Shown piece after piece: positions 1-6,493 of a stretch of 8,425 bases of DNA (position 1 is the stretch's first letter; each line of letters opens with the position of its first letter). The notes under the pieces are model-generated. The model saw nothing but the letters and a program-made list of their open reading frames with translations, was not told where the DNA came from and did no database searches. The stretch comes from Caldilineaceae bacterium (GTDB taxonomy: Bacteria > Chloroflexota > Anaerolineae > Caldilineales > Caldilineaceae), in NCBI GenBank assembly GCA_015494005.1, contig WGCB01000591.1, positions 1 to 8,425 of the forward strand, in the 5' to 3' direction. Position numbers and translations under genes: made by a program.

Positions 1-2
1 AT

Positions 3-578
3 GCGGAGGTGCGCCGGCACGAGCAGGCCCACTTGATGGCGGCAGGCCCCTACGCGATGGGCAGTCCCAGTTACACCTACCAGACCGGGCCGGACGGTCA
101 GCGCTACGCGGTGGGTGGCGAGGTCCAGATCGACCTCTCCCCTGTGCCCGGGGATCCGGAGGCCACCCTGCGCAAGGCCCGTCAGCTGCAGCAGGCGGCG
201 CTGGCCCCCGCGGAGCCCTCCGCCATGGACCGGCAGGTGGCCATGGCTGCCAGCCGCATGGCCCAGGAAGCCTTGCAGGAGCTGGCGGAAGAGCAGTTCG
301 AGAAGATGAAGGAGGCCCGCAAGGAGCGGCAGGCGAAGAAGGGCTCCGAGGCCCAGTCTGCTCAAGGAGCGGAGCAATCGGGCGCCAAGGACGCCTCCTC
401 GAGCGAGCTGGATCCGAGCTCCGCGCCGACCGGGGCGACGGAGGCGGTGGGGATAGAGCCAGGTGACCTGGGCCCGTCCACGAGCGAGGCGCCGGTGGAG
501 GTTCTCGGCGTGGCCTCACTGGACACAGGCCAGGAAGCCACCCAGGCCACCGCGGCCAATCTGGATCTCTACATTTGA
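3..578 (+). CDS. SprA-related putative metalloprotease (3' part only)
   Basis: The frame is open from the left edge, so the true start lies outside the window; 191 codons are visible. Within the first ten residues is a zinc-metalloprotease type HExxH motif (HEQAH, nt 18-32). It is followed by a conserved-looking block with the segments SYTYQTGPDGQRYAVGGEVQ and SPVPGDPEAT, then RKARQLQQAALAPAEPSA, which I recognise from the SprA-related family (PF12118, putative metalloproteases). The Glu in VGGE (about residue 40) could be the third zinc ligand, which is inference. Residues about 85-112 are a charged, probably helical or coiled segment rich in Glu, Lys and Arg. Residues about 113-180 are low-complexity Ser/Ala/Gly/Glu/Pro and probably disordered. 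The protein ends in a short hydrophobic tail (LDLYI). Substrate and cellular role are unknown. A terminator at 629-671 closes the unit. Confidence 0.8.
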   Translation, partial: AEVRRHEQAHLMAAGPYAMGSPSYTYQTGPDGQRYAVGGEVQIDLSPVPGDPEATLRKARQLQQAALAPAEPSAMDRQVAMAASRMAQEALQELAEEQFEKMKEARKERQAKKGSEAQSAQGAEQSGAKDASSSELDPSSAPTGATEAVGIEPGDLGPSTSEAPVEVLGVASLDTGQEATQATAANLDLYI

Positions 579-628
579 CAGGCAGTCATCTGCCAGGTGG
601 ATTCTGACCCTCCAAACCGGAACATCCT

Positions 629-671
629 GGGGCCCTCACTCGTCCCGGTGAAGGACATGGGCCCCCTTTTT
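629..671 (+). terminator. Rho-independent terminator after the SprA-related gene
   Basis: GGGGCCC at 629-635 pairs with GGGCCCC at 659-665. A second stem can form inside it (GTCC 642-645 with GGAC 653-656). The hairpin is followed by C and a run of five T (667-671). It lies 50 nt after the stop codon at 578 and 25 nt before the tRNA promoter, so it separates the two transcription units. Confidence 0.65.
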
Positions 672-695
672 GCATGCCCCGATCCGCCACAGAAT

Positions 696-724
696 TTGAC
701 ATTCCCAAAGCCGGATGATACACT
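696..724 (+). promoter_or_regulatory. Sigma-70-type promoter of the tRNA-Asp genes
   Basis: A perfect -35 box TTGACA (696-701) is followed after 17 bp by the -10-like TACACT (719-724, four of six consensus bases). The expected start of transcription is about 730-732. That falls at the first base of the stem that brackets the first tRNA and about 17 nt before its mature 5' end. Confidence 0.65.
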
Positions 725-729
725 CCAAA

Positions 730-841
730 CTGCCGAAAGGCCTGCGCGGGGGCGTGGTGTAGCGGTTAGCACACTGGCCTGTCAAGCCAGAGGTCGCGGG
801 TTCAAATCCCGTCGCTCCCGCCACACAGACCTTTTCGGCAG
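730..841 (+). repeat. Inverted repeat bracketing the first tRNA-Asp (candidate processing stem)
   Basis: CTGCCGAAAGG (730-740) in the leader is complementary to CCTTTTCGGCAG (830-841) in the trailer: 11 base pairs with one bulged T (832). After a C/A mismatch, CTG (742-744) also pairs with CAG (826-828). The helix would stack close to the acceptor stem of the tRNA. The left arm starts where transcription is expected to start, so the primary 5' end would be buried in a stem. A role in precursor processing or stability is inference. Confidence 0.55.
748..823 (+). tRNA. tRNA-Asp (anticodon GTC), copy 1
   Basis: This is a complete 76-nt cloverleaf with the 3' CCA (821-823) encoded. The acceptor stem pairs GGGGGCG (748-754) with CGCTCCC (813-819), with one G-T pair and discriminator G820. 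The D stem is GTGT/GCAC. The anticodon stem is CTGGC/GCCAG around the loop CTGTCAA, which places anticodon GTC at 781-783 (tRNA positions 34-36). The variable loop has five bases, and the T arm is GCGGG-TTCAAAT-CCCGT. It decodes GAC and GAT as aspartate. Confidence 0.97.
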
Positions 842-857
842 CCACAACAGAAGAGAT

Positions 858-933
858 GGGGGCGTGGTGTAGCGGTTAGCACACTGGCCTGTCAAGCCAG
901 AGGTCGCGGGTTCAAATCCCGTCGCTCCCGCCA
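858..933 (+). tRNA. tRNA-Asp (anticodon GTC), copy 2
   Basis: All 76 bases match copy 1, including the encoded CCA (931-933); the anticodon GTC is at 891-893. It starts 34 nt after the end of copy 1. The flanks differ between the copies, so only the mature tRNA sequence is duplicated or kept identical. No separate promoter is visible in the 34-nt spacer, so both copies probably come from one transcript ending at the hairpin at 944-972. Confidence 0.97.
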
Positions 934-943
934 TCGAGAAGAG

Positions 944-972
944 AAGCCGACCTGACGCCAGGTCGGCTTTCT
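944..972 (+). terminator. Rho-independent terminator of the tRNA-Asp unit
   Basis: This is a perfect 11-bp stem, AAGCCGACCTG (944-954) with CAGGTCGGCTT (959-969), and the four-base loop ACGC. A short T-rich tail (TTTCT) follows. It starts 11 nt after the second CCA. It lies between convergent units. On the opposite strand the hairpin is followed by a pyrimidine run (CTCTTCTC), so it may also stop the minus-strand cluster. A related sequence occurs at 7315-7341. Confidence 0.75.
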
Positions 973-1042
973 GCTGTGAGACACCTGTTCCGAATGGGCG
1001 GATCCGCCATCCGCGCCCTGGATTCTTCCCCTCCCGCCCTGC

Positions 1043-1927
1043 TCATTCGTTCGACGGGAGCATCGTCGAGGGCAGCTCCGTTTGGACCAACTCCCGCCCG
1101 CCTGTGATGCGAATGGCCTGCCCTGTGATGAAGTCGGCTTCCTCCGAGCAGAGAAAGGCCGCCACCGCCGCCACGTCCTCCGGCGTCCCGATCCGCCCCA
1201 CTGGAATCTGGGCAATGGCCGCTTCCACCACCGCCCGCAGCTCCTGGCCCTTCACCATGCTCTCCACCTGGAACCCCCACTGCTTGAAGTCGGTGTCGAT
1301 GTCCCCTGGCAGCAGGGCGTTGACCGTGATGCCGGCAGGGGCCACCTCCTGGGCCAACGACTGGGTGAGGGCGATCACGCCCGCCTTGCTGGCCGCGTAG
1401 GCGGAAAGGAAAGGCTTGGGATGGGTCGCAGCCAGGGAGCTCATGTTGACGATGCGTCCATGGCCGCTTCGGCCTGCGGTCTGGAGCAGGAGCGGGAGCA
1501 CGATCTGCGTCACGTAGAACATCCCGGTCAGGTTGACCTCGATGGTCCTGAGCCAGGCGCTGCGGTCCATCTGGAGCACAGGAGCGGGCCCCACCACAAC
1601 GCCCGCGTTGTTCACCAGAATGTCCAGCCGCCCAAAGGTGGCGGTGACCGTCTCCAGCACGGCCGCCACGGATCCGGGATCGGTGACGTCCATCTGCACG
1701 GGCAGCGCCTTGACACCCGAGCGAGCGGCAATCTCCTCGGCGATGGCCTGCAGCTCAGCCCACTGGCCACCACCGGGATGGAGCGGATGGTCCGCGGGGG
1801 GAGCACAGAGGTCGGCGAGAACGACGGAGACACCGTCCCGGGCGAGGCGGCGGGCAATGGCGGCGCCGATGCCCTTCCGGCGACCTGCACCTGTGATCAA
1901 TGCGACTTTGCTGGCTGTTGAGGACAT
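1043..1927 (-). CDS. Short-chain dehydrogenase/reductase (SDR)
   Basis: This is a 294-residue classical-type SDR, an NAD(P)-dependent oxidoreductase acting on a hydroxyl or keto group of unknown substrate. The cofactor-binding turn is TGAGRRKGIG (12-21), two residues longer than the basic TGxxxGxG. Asp39 ends the second beta strand, which suggests NAD rather than NADP. NNAG is at 106-109, and the catalytic residues are Asn132, Ser163 or Ser164, Tyr177 and Lys181 (YAASK). Pro207-Gly208 follows, and the usual C-terminal block TGQAIRITGG is at 268-277. Residues about 41-58 form a Pro/Gly/His-rich insertion after beta 2, which explains the length above the usual 250. The start at 1927 is chosen because GGGAG lies five bases upstream; a longer in-frame start at 1990 lacks such a site. 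It is the last gene of the minus-strand cluster, 78 nt after the ThDP enzyme gene. Confidence 0.93.
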   Translation of the reverse strand: MSSTASKVALITGAGRRKGIGAAIARRLARDGVSVVLADLCAPPADHPLHPGGGQWAELQAIAEEIAARSGVKALPVQMDVTDPGSVAAVLETVTATFGRLDILVNNAGVVVGPAPVLQMDRSAWLRTIEVNLTGMFYVTQIVLPLLLQTAGRSGHGRIVNMSSLAATHPKPFLSAYAASKAGVIALTQSLAQEVAPAGITVNALLPGDIDTDFKQWGFQVESMVKGQELRAVVEAAIAQIPVGRIGTPEDVAAVAAFLCSEEADFITGQAIRITGGRELVQTELPSTMLPSNE

Positions 1928-1932
1928 ACGCG

Positions 1933-1937
1933 CTCCC
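1933..1937 (-). promoter_or_regulatory. Ribosome binding site deciding the SDR start
   Basis: On the minus strand GGGAG is followed by five bases (CGCGT) and ATG at 1927-1925. This supports the shorter protein starting MSSTASK, right before the first beta strand of the Rossmann fold. Confidence 0.7.
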
Positions 1938-1980
1938 AGTTGGATGCGAAGGTGAGGCTTCGGGATGAAAACGCCAGTAG

Positions 1981-2000
1981 CGCCCGACATCCATCGGGCG
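1981..2000 (-). other. Hairpin in the ThDP enzyme-SDR gap
   Basis: CGCCCGA (1981-1987) and TCGGGCG (1994-2000) form a 7-bp stem with a six-base loop, starting six bases after the stop codon of the ThDP enzyme gene (minus strand). No T run follows directly; a TTTT lies about ten bases further on. It could be a weak terminator or an mRNA 3'-end stabilising stem that lowers SDR expression. It is short enough to be chance in GC-rich DNA. Confidence 0.35.
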
Positions 2001-2005
2001 GTGGG

Positions 2006-3709
2006 TCAATCTTCCGCCCGGTAGACCATGGAGGCGAAGATCAACGCGCCCGGAGGCGCAAGGTTGGCCTGGGGATCGATGGTGACCTCGATGAGCGTGG
2101 GTTTCTGGGACGTCCGGGCCGCTTCCAGCGCGCTGCCCAGATCCTCCAACCGGCTGACCCGCACGCCTTCCCAGCCAAAGGCCCGGGCCAGCCCTGCGTA
2201 GTCGGTAGGCGCGTGTTCCGTCTCCACGAACCGCCCCACCTGGGCCACCAGCTGGGAGGATCGCTCCATTCCCCAGCCCGCGTCGCATGCCACCACCACG
2301 GTGATGGGCAGCTGGTGCCGGGCCGCAGTCTCCAACTCCTGGAGGTGGAAGCCGAAGGCGCCATCGCCTGTCACCAGCACCACGTCCCGGTCGGGCTGGG
2401 CAAATTTCGCCCCGATGGCGTAGGGCAGGCCTGTGCCCAGGAAGCCAAAGTGGGCCGAGTAGAGATAGGTGCGAGGGCGCAGGATGGGGGCGTAGCTGGC
2501 GAACCAGAGACTTGTGTTCCCGCCATCCTGGACCAGGATGGCATCCGCCGGGTAGATATTGCGCACCGTTTCGATCATGGCGCCAGGGTTGACGCCCTCA
2601 CCGGGCAGCGCCTTGGCTTCGGCCAGCTCCTTGCGCCAGGAGGCGGTCATCTCGTCGTACGCGCGCATATCCGGCGGGGATTTGGGGCCGCCCAAGGCCT
2701 TGACCTCCTCCAGCAGGGCCTGGAGCGCCGCCCTGGCGTCGCCCACGATAGCCACCTCCACGGGCCGATTCAGGCCGATGTGGGCAGGATCGGCGTCGAT
2801 CTGAATGGTGGCCGTCTCCGTCCCCCAGACGGGAGGGCGGCCCCAGCCGTCCAGCTCACCCAGGCGGGAGCCCACCACCAGGGCCACGTCCGCGTCCTGG
2901 CGCATCTGCTCCAGTGCATCCCGGTTCAGGGTGTGGAAATAGCGGGGATGCTCCTCGGGCACCACGCCCCGGGCGGTGAGGGATGTGGTGAAGGTAGCGC
3001 CCACGTACTCGCCCAGGGCCAGGAACTCGTCCCAGGCTTCAGCCCAGAGCACGCCTGCCCCCGCATGCAGGGTGGGGCGGGAGGCCTCCATGAGCATGGC
3101 CGCGGCCCGGCGGATGGCCTCGGGTTGGCCGGGACCCAGGCGGTCCACCCGGTAGGAGTGGGGCGACCACAGGTCGGTCACCAGCGCCGCGTCGATCTCC
3201 CCTCGCATCAGGTCCTCTGGAATTTCAATGTACACAGGACCCGGGCGGCCGCTGAGTGCGATGCGGAAGGCCTTGCGCACAAGTTCAGGCAGACGCCGCA
3301 GATCCCGCAGGCCCGCCTGCCACTTGGTCACGGGCTTGAACAGGTCGAGCAGAGGAGCGGTCTGGAAGTTGTCTCCCCGCGGGGGATAGATGATGTTGCG
3401 GCGGCGCTGCCCGCTGAGCGCGATGAGGGGGACGCCCTCGGCCCAGGCGGAGATGACGCCCGAGAGCATGTTCGACGCGCCGGGTCCGATGCCGCCGAAG
3501 ACCACCGCCGGCGCCCCGGTCGTCCGGGCGTAGGCTTCCGCCATGTGGGCGGCTGCGGCCTCGTGGCGCGGGCACACGTAGTCGATGCCGTACTCTTCCA
3601 GTTTGGCCAACCAGGCGTTGTAGCTGCCATCCAGGACGCCGAAAATGGTGCGGACATCTTCCAGCTTCAACGTTTTCAACAGGAGTTCGCCGCCGGTCAT
3701 GCTAGACAT
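2006..3709 (-). CDS. Thiamine-diphosphate-dependent enzyme, acetolactate synthase/decarboxylase-like
   Basis: The 567 residues fall into the three domains of the ThDP decarboxylase/carboligase superfamily (acetolactate synthase, benzoylformate decarboxylase and oxalyl-CoA decarboxylase types). They are the N-terminal pyrimidine-binding domain (about 4-170), a central domain (about 195-330) and the C-terminal diphosphate-binding domain (about 375-545). Glu50 in PRHEAAAAHMAEAYAR is the catalytic glutamate. The metal/ThDP motif starts with GDG at 448-450 and ends with CDAG (475-478), where most members have NN or ND; Asp476 would replace the Asn metal ligand. Such enzymes decarboxylate a 2-oxo acid or join it to a second carbonyl. 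The substrate cannot be read here; it does not resemble sulfoacetaldehyde acetyltransferase or IolD closely, as I recall them. GAGGTG lies four bases before the start ATG; a second ATG three codons later is a poorer choice. It probably works with the two dehydrogenases beside it. Confidence 0.9.
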   Translation of the reverse strand: MSSMTGGELLLKTLKLEDVRTIFGVLDGSYNAWLAKLEEYGIDYVCPRHEAAAAHMAEAYARTTGAPAVVFGGIGPGASNMLSGVISAWAEGVPLIALSGQRRRNIIYPPRGDNFQTAPLLDLFKPVTKWQAGLRDLRRLPELVRKAFRIALSGRPGPVYIEIPEDLMRGEIDAALVTDLWSPHSYRVDRLGPGQPEAIRRAAAMLMEASRPTLHAGAGVLWAEAWDEFLALGEYVGATFTTSLTARGVVPEEHPRYFHTLNRDALEQMRQDADVALVVGSRLGELDGWGRPPVWGTETATIQIDADPAHIGLNRPVEVAIVGDARAALQALLEEVKALGGPKSPPDMRAYDEMTASWRKELAEAKALPGEGVNPGAMIETVRNIYPADAILVQDGGNTSLWFASYAPILRPRTYLYSAHFGFLGTGLPYAIGAKFAQPDRDVVLVTGDGAFGFHLQELETAARHQLPITVVVACDAGWGMERSSQLVAQVGRFVETEHAPTDYAGLARAFGWEGVRVSRLEDLGSALEAARTSQKPTLIEVTIDPQANLAPPGALIFASMVYRAED

Positions 3710-3825
3710 GGGTCACCTCGCTTCCAGGAAGATGGAGTGGTTGGAAAAACAGACGAGATAGGTGGTGGAAGGTGCGTTGCGGATCCTTGCTGGTGGAAAA
3801 GCGGGCCATCCAAGCGCTGGCCAGG

Positions 3826-5145
3826 TCATTCGCCCTTCGCCGCGGCCACAGCCTTCCTTTCGTTGACCCAGAGCAAGAGGAGCAGGCCGGCCAACAGGAA
3901 GGCGGCGATGGAGAGGGTGGCCACTCGATGCCCGCCCTGTTCGGCCAGATTCTGCTCCCAGCCCAGGTTCAGGTAGCGAGCCGTCATCATGGCGGCCAGC
4001 CAGCCAAAGACGGCCGGCCCGATGACCGAAGAGGTGCGCCCCGTGAGCGCGAAAAAGCCGAAGAATTCCGCGCTGCGTCCGGGCGGGCTGAACAGGGCCA
4101 CCATGGTGCGGCTGGTGGACTGGATGCCCGCCATCGCGAACCCGGCAATGCTGGCGATGACGAAGTACTCCTGGGCCGTGCGAGCGAAGTAGAGATAGAG
4201 AACGTCCAGGATCATGATGCTGAGGCTGAGGATCAGGGCACGCTTGCCGCCGATCCGGTCCACGAACCAGCCGAATCCGTAGGCGCCGATGACGTTCATG
4301 ATCTGAACGATGATCATGAGAATGATCAGGTCCTGCTGTTTCAGGCCGAAGAGCACGCCCCCCAGGATGGCTGCGAAATCCAGGGCCATGATGACGCCAT
4401 CGTTGTAGACGAGGAAGGCCACCATGAATTTGAGGAACTCCTTGAAGCTGGTCGCGGTGCGGACGGTTTCGCTCAACTGCTTGATGGCGATGGACCAGTA
4501 GGTTTCGCCGGGCGGCAGCGCTCGCTTCGGGGCCCGTTCGGGCAGCCAGAGGAAGATCGGGATGGCGGCAAGGGCGAAGAAGAGAGCGGTCAACACGAAG
4601 GTGGAGCGCACGACCAGGTTGTTGCCGCCGCCGGTGCCCAGGATCAGGGCCAGGACGAGGATCAGGCAGAGGACGCCGCCGGCCGAGCCCAGGGCCCATC
4701 CCAGGCCGGCGATGCGTCCCATGTCCTTGGGCGTGGCGATTTCGGGCAGAAAGCCGTTGTAAAAGACCTGCGCGGCCCGATAGCCGATCTCCGCCAGGAT
4801 GAAGAAGACCATGCCCATGACCACCGCGCCCTTCACCACGAAAAAGAGCAGTCCGGTGAACAGGATGGCCTGGGACGTGAAAAAGAGCAGGAACTTCTTC
4901 TTGGAGCCGGAGTAGTCGGCAATGGCTCCCAGAAACGGGGAGATGACTGCAACGACCAGCATGGCCACAAAGACGGCGTACCCCCACAACTTGGTGCCCT
5001 CCGCCCCACCGACGACGGAGTCCTGGAAGTAGACGGAATAGATAGCAAGCAGCACCACCGCCGCGTATGCGGAATTGCCCACGTCATACAGGTACCAGGC
5101 GATGCGCTCTTTGCGAGTGGACACAGGACCCGAGGTTGATGTCAC
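3826..5145 (-). CDS. MFS permease of the Atg22/UMF1 type
   Basis: This is an integral membrane protein of 439 residues from a GTG start, with about 12 hydrophobic helices. Signatures of the bacterial Atg22-like/UMF1 group of the major facilitator superfamily are visible: WYLYDVGNSAYA (17-28), a cytoplasmic loop with GAIADYSGSKKK (73-84), YNGFLPEIA (129-137), GWALGSAGG (149-157), YNDGV (247-251), GWFVDRIGGKRA (292-303) and IQSTSRTMVALFSPPGRSAE (341-360), followed by EFFGFFALTGR (360-370). The yeast relative effluxes amino acids from the vacuole; bacterial substrates are mostly unknown. It starts 76 nt after the dehydrogenase gene and ends 116 nt before the ThDP enzyme gene. The likely role is uptake or efflux of the substrate of that pathway, by context only. 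A longer in-frame start at 5247 would add a Pro/Ser-rich tail and overlap the dehydrogenase gene, and I reject it. Confidence 0.9.
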   Translation of the reverse strand: MTSTSGPVSTRKERIAWYLYDVGNSAYAAVVLLAIYSVYFQDSVVGGAEGTKLWGYAVFVAMLVVAVISPFLGAIADYSGSKKKFLLFFTSQAILFTGLLFFVVKGAVVMGMVFFILAEIGYRAAQVFYNGFLPEIATPKDMGRIAGLGWALGSAGGVLCLILVLALILGTGGGNNLVVRSTFVLTALFFALAAIPIFLWLPERAPKRALPPGETYWSIAIKQLSETVRTATSFKEFLKFMVAFLVYNDGVIMALDFAAILGGVLFGLKQQDLIILMIIVQIMNVIGAYGFGWFVDRIGGKRALILSLSIMILDVLYLYFARTAQEYFVIASIAGFAMAGIQSTSRTMVALFSPPGRSAEFFGFFALTGRTSSVIGPAVFGWLAAMMTARYLNLGWEQNLAEQGGHRVATLSIAAFLLAGLLLLLWVNERKAVAAAKGE

Positions 5146-5151
5146 GATAGG

Positions 5152-5160
5152 CCTCCTCCT
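5152..5160 (-). promoter_or_regulatory. Strong ribosome binding site setting the GTG start of the permease
   Basis: The minus strand reads AGGAGGAGG, then six bases (CCTATC), then GTG at 5145-5143. This is a near-perfect Shine-Dalgarno sequence at normal spacing. It fixes the start 34 codons inside the longest open frame. Confidence 0.85.
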
Positions 5161-5221
5161 GGACGATGGGGGAAGGGGTGACGTGCTGAGAGAAGTGCAA
5201 GGGATAGGCGGTTGGATCGGC

Positions 5222-6445
5222 TCACCGAGCTGGTTTTTCGATGGCAAAGGCCACTTTCACCGAGCGTTCCCGCGCCTTCCGGACGGTCGCGGTTTCGAAG
5301 GCGTGGCGATACTCCGCCAGGGGGAAAATGTGGGTGAGCAGCGGATCGGTGCGGATGACGCCCTCCAACATCCAGCGCATGGCCAGATCGAAGGTGGAGA
5401 TGGTCTGGCCCTGCCACTCGACGATGTCATGGCCGACCGCGCCGATGAGATCCACCTCCTGGTACCAGACAGGGGTCAGATCGAGCTTCATCCGGCGCAG
5501 GTTGGCGCCCACCAGAACCACCGCGCCACCGGCTCGGGCCCAGCGCAGTGCATGGTTCAACGTGGCTGGGATGCCGACGATATCGTAGACGACATCCCAG
5601 CCTCCCTGCAGCATCACGTTCGAGAACAGGCCAGAAAACCGTTTCGCGCCGGTGATCGCCTCGGCTTGGGCATAGACCTGATCCACGCCGATCAGGAACC
5701 GGTCCGCGCCCAGTGCCAGGGCCATCTCTCCCTGCCAGGGGTACTGCACCACCGCGGTGATGTCGCACTCGGGGCAGCGGTGCCGCAGCACCTGAAGCTG
5801 CAGGCAGCCGATGGTGCCGCACCCGATGAGCAGCACCTTCTCGCCGGGCTGGGGCGGACGTCGCCACGTGGCGTGGATGGCCACCGCCGCGGGCTCGGCG
5901 AAGATGGCCTGTTCGTCCGAAAGGGCGTCGGGGACAGGGAGGAGGGCACTGGCCGGTCCGATGAAGCTATCGCCGAAGCCCCCTCCCACGGGCATGTGCT
6001 CCCGAGGCTCGGACGCTCGCTCGCACAGAACCCGGTGGCCTCGCTGGCAGGGCGGGCAGAGCTCCTTGTAGCCACGGGCGCGGCAGTCGTCCATCCGCCC
6101 CCAGCGCACCACCCGCTGGCCGATTTCCAGCCCCGTCACCTCTGCGCCGGCCTCGCTGACCTCTCCCACCAGCTCGTGGCCGAGATAGATGCGGCGGTGT
6201 GTCGGCAAGGCGGCCGGAGCGATGTCCAAGTCCGCGTCCAGGAAGAGCTGATGCAGATCGCTGCCGCAGATGCCGCAGAGGCGGTTGCGGACCCGAACCC
6301 AGGTAGGGAGAGGCAGGGGCGGATCGGGCAGTTCGGCGAAATGCAAGGGCGAGAACGGGGCGAAGAACGCGCCTCGCCACTGTCTTCCCAAGGCCCGGGT
6401 GATCAGAAACCGGGCAGGAGTCACCTCAAGGTAAAGAGTGTGCAT
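5222..6445 (-). CDS. Zinc-dependent alcohol dehydrogenase (MDR family)
   Basis: This is a medium-chain dehydrogenase of 407 residues that oxidises an alcohol or polyol with NAD(P); the substrate is unknown. The catalytic zinc site is visible: Cys60 in CGICGSD (57-63), His90-Glu91 in GHE (89-91) and Glu184 in FAEPAA. The nucleotide fold has GCGTIG (208-213). The structural zinc lobe is unusual: Cys130, Cys133 and Cys141 keep the CxxC-x7-C spacing, but the nearest earlier Cys is Cys121, nine positions before Cys130, where family members normally have another CxxC. The N terminus is about 20 residues longer than in typical members (LYLEVTPARFLITRAL). The ATG at 6445 has no clear Shine-Dalgarno, so the start is the least certain part. 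It lies 48 nt after the transporter gene and 76 nt before the permease gene, on the same strand. Confidence 0.9.
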   Translation of the reverse strand: MHTLYLEVTPARFLITRALGRQWRGAFFAPFSPLHFAELPDPPLPLPTWVRVRNRLCGICGSDLHQLFLDADLDIAPAALPTHRRIYLGHELVGEVSEAGAEVTGLEIGQRVVRWGRMDDCRARGYKELCPPCQRGHRVLCERASEPREHMPVGGGFGDSFIGPASALLPVPDALSDEQAIFAEPAAVAIHATWRRPPQPGEKVLLIGCGTIGCLQLQVLRHRCPECDITAVVQYPWQGEMALALGADRFLIGVDQVYAQAEAITGAKRFSGLFSNVMLQGGWDVVYDIVGIPATLNHALRWARAGGAVVLVGANLRRMKLDLTPVWYQEVDLIGAVGHDIVEWQGQTISTFDLAMRWMLEGVIRTDPLLTHIFPLAEYRHAFETATVRKARERSVKVAFAIEKPAR

Positions 6446-6493
6446 GGGTTGGAAGGGACAGCGAGAACCAGCTTGCTGGGCGGAGGAACAAGC

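Noticed and set aside
575..594. TTGACA at 575-580 and a small GGCAG/CTGCC hairpin at 581-594
   Set aside because: TTGACA overlaps the stop codon of the first gene and has no -10 at a usable distance. The hairpin is only five base pairs with no T run.
597..872. 91-codon open frame running through the terminator, tRNA promoter and first tRNA
   Set aside because: It overlaps a complete tRNA and regulatory signals and has no ribosome binding site or homology that I recognise.
748..933. tRNA pair as an integration (att) site
   Set aside because: The repeated unit is a full functional tRNA, not a 3' fragment, and no integrase or foreign genes are nearby.
997..1008. 12-bp palindrome GGCGGATCCGCC after the SDR stop codon
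   Set aside because: It has no loop-friendly centre and no T run on either strand, and it is short for a GC-rich region; chance is likely.
1928..1990. N-terminal extension of the SDR to an ATG at 1990
   Set aside because: The extra 21 residues precede the normal start of the Rossmann fold. The ATG falls inside a hairpin after the previous gene, and the internal ATG at 1927 has a proper ribosome binding site.
1940..3976. 678-codon open frame on the plus strand
   Set aside because: It lies antisense to the ThDP enzyme gene, which has clear motifs and a ribosome binding site. The plus-strand translation is His/Arg/Gly/Gln-rich without any recognisable domain, as expected from GC-rich third-position bias.
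3772..5139. 455-codon open frame on the plus strand
   Set aside because: It is antisense to the MFS permease. The translation is rich in Asp, Glu, Gln, Gly and His, the complement of codons for hydrophobic helices, and is not a plausible protein.
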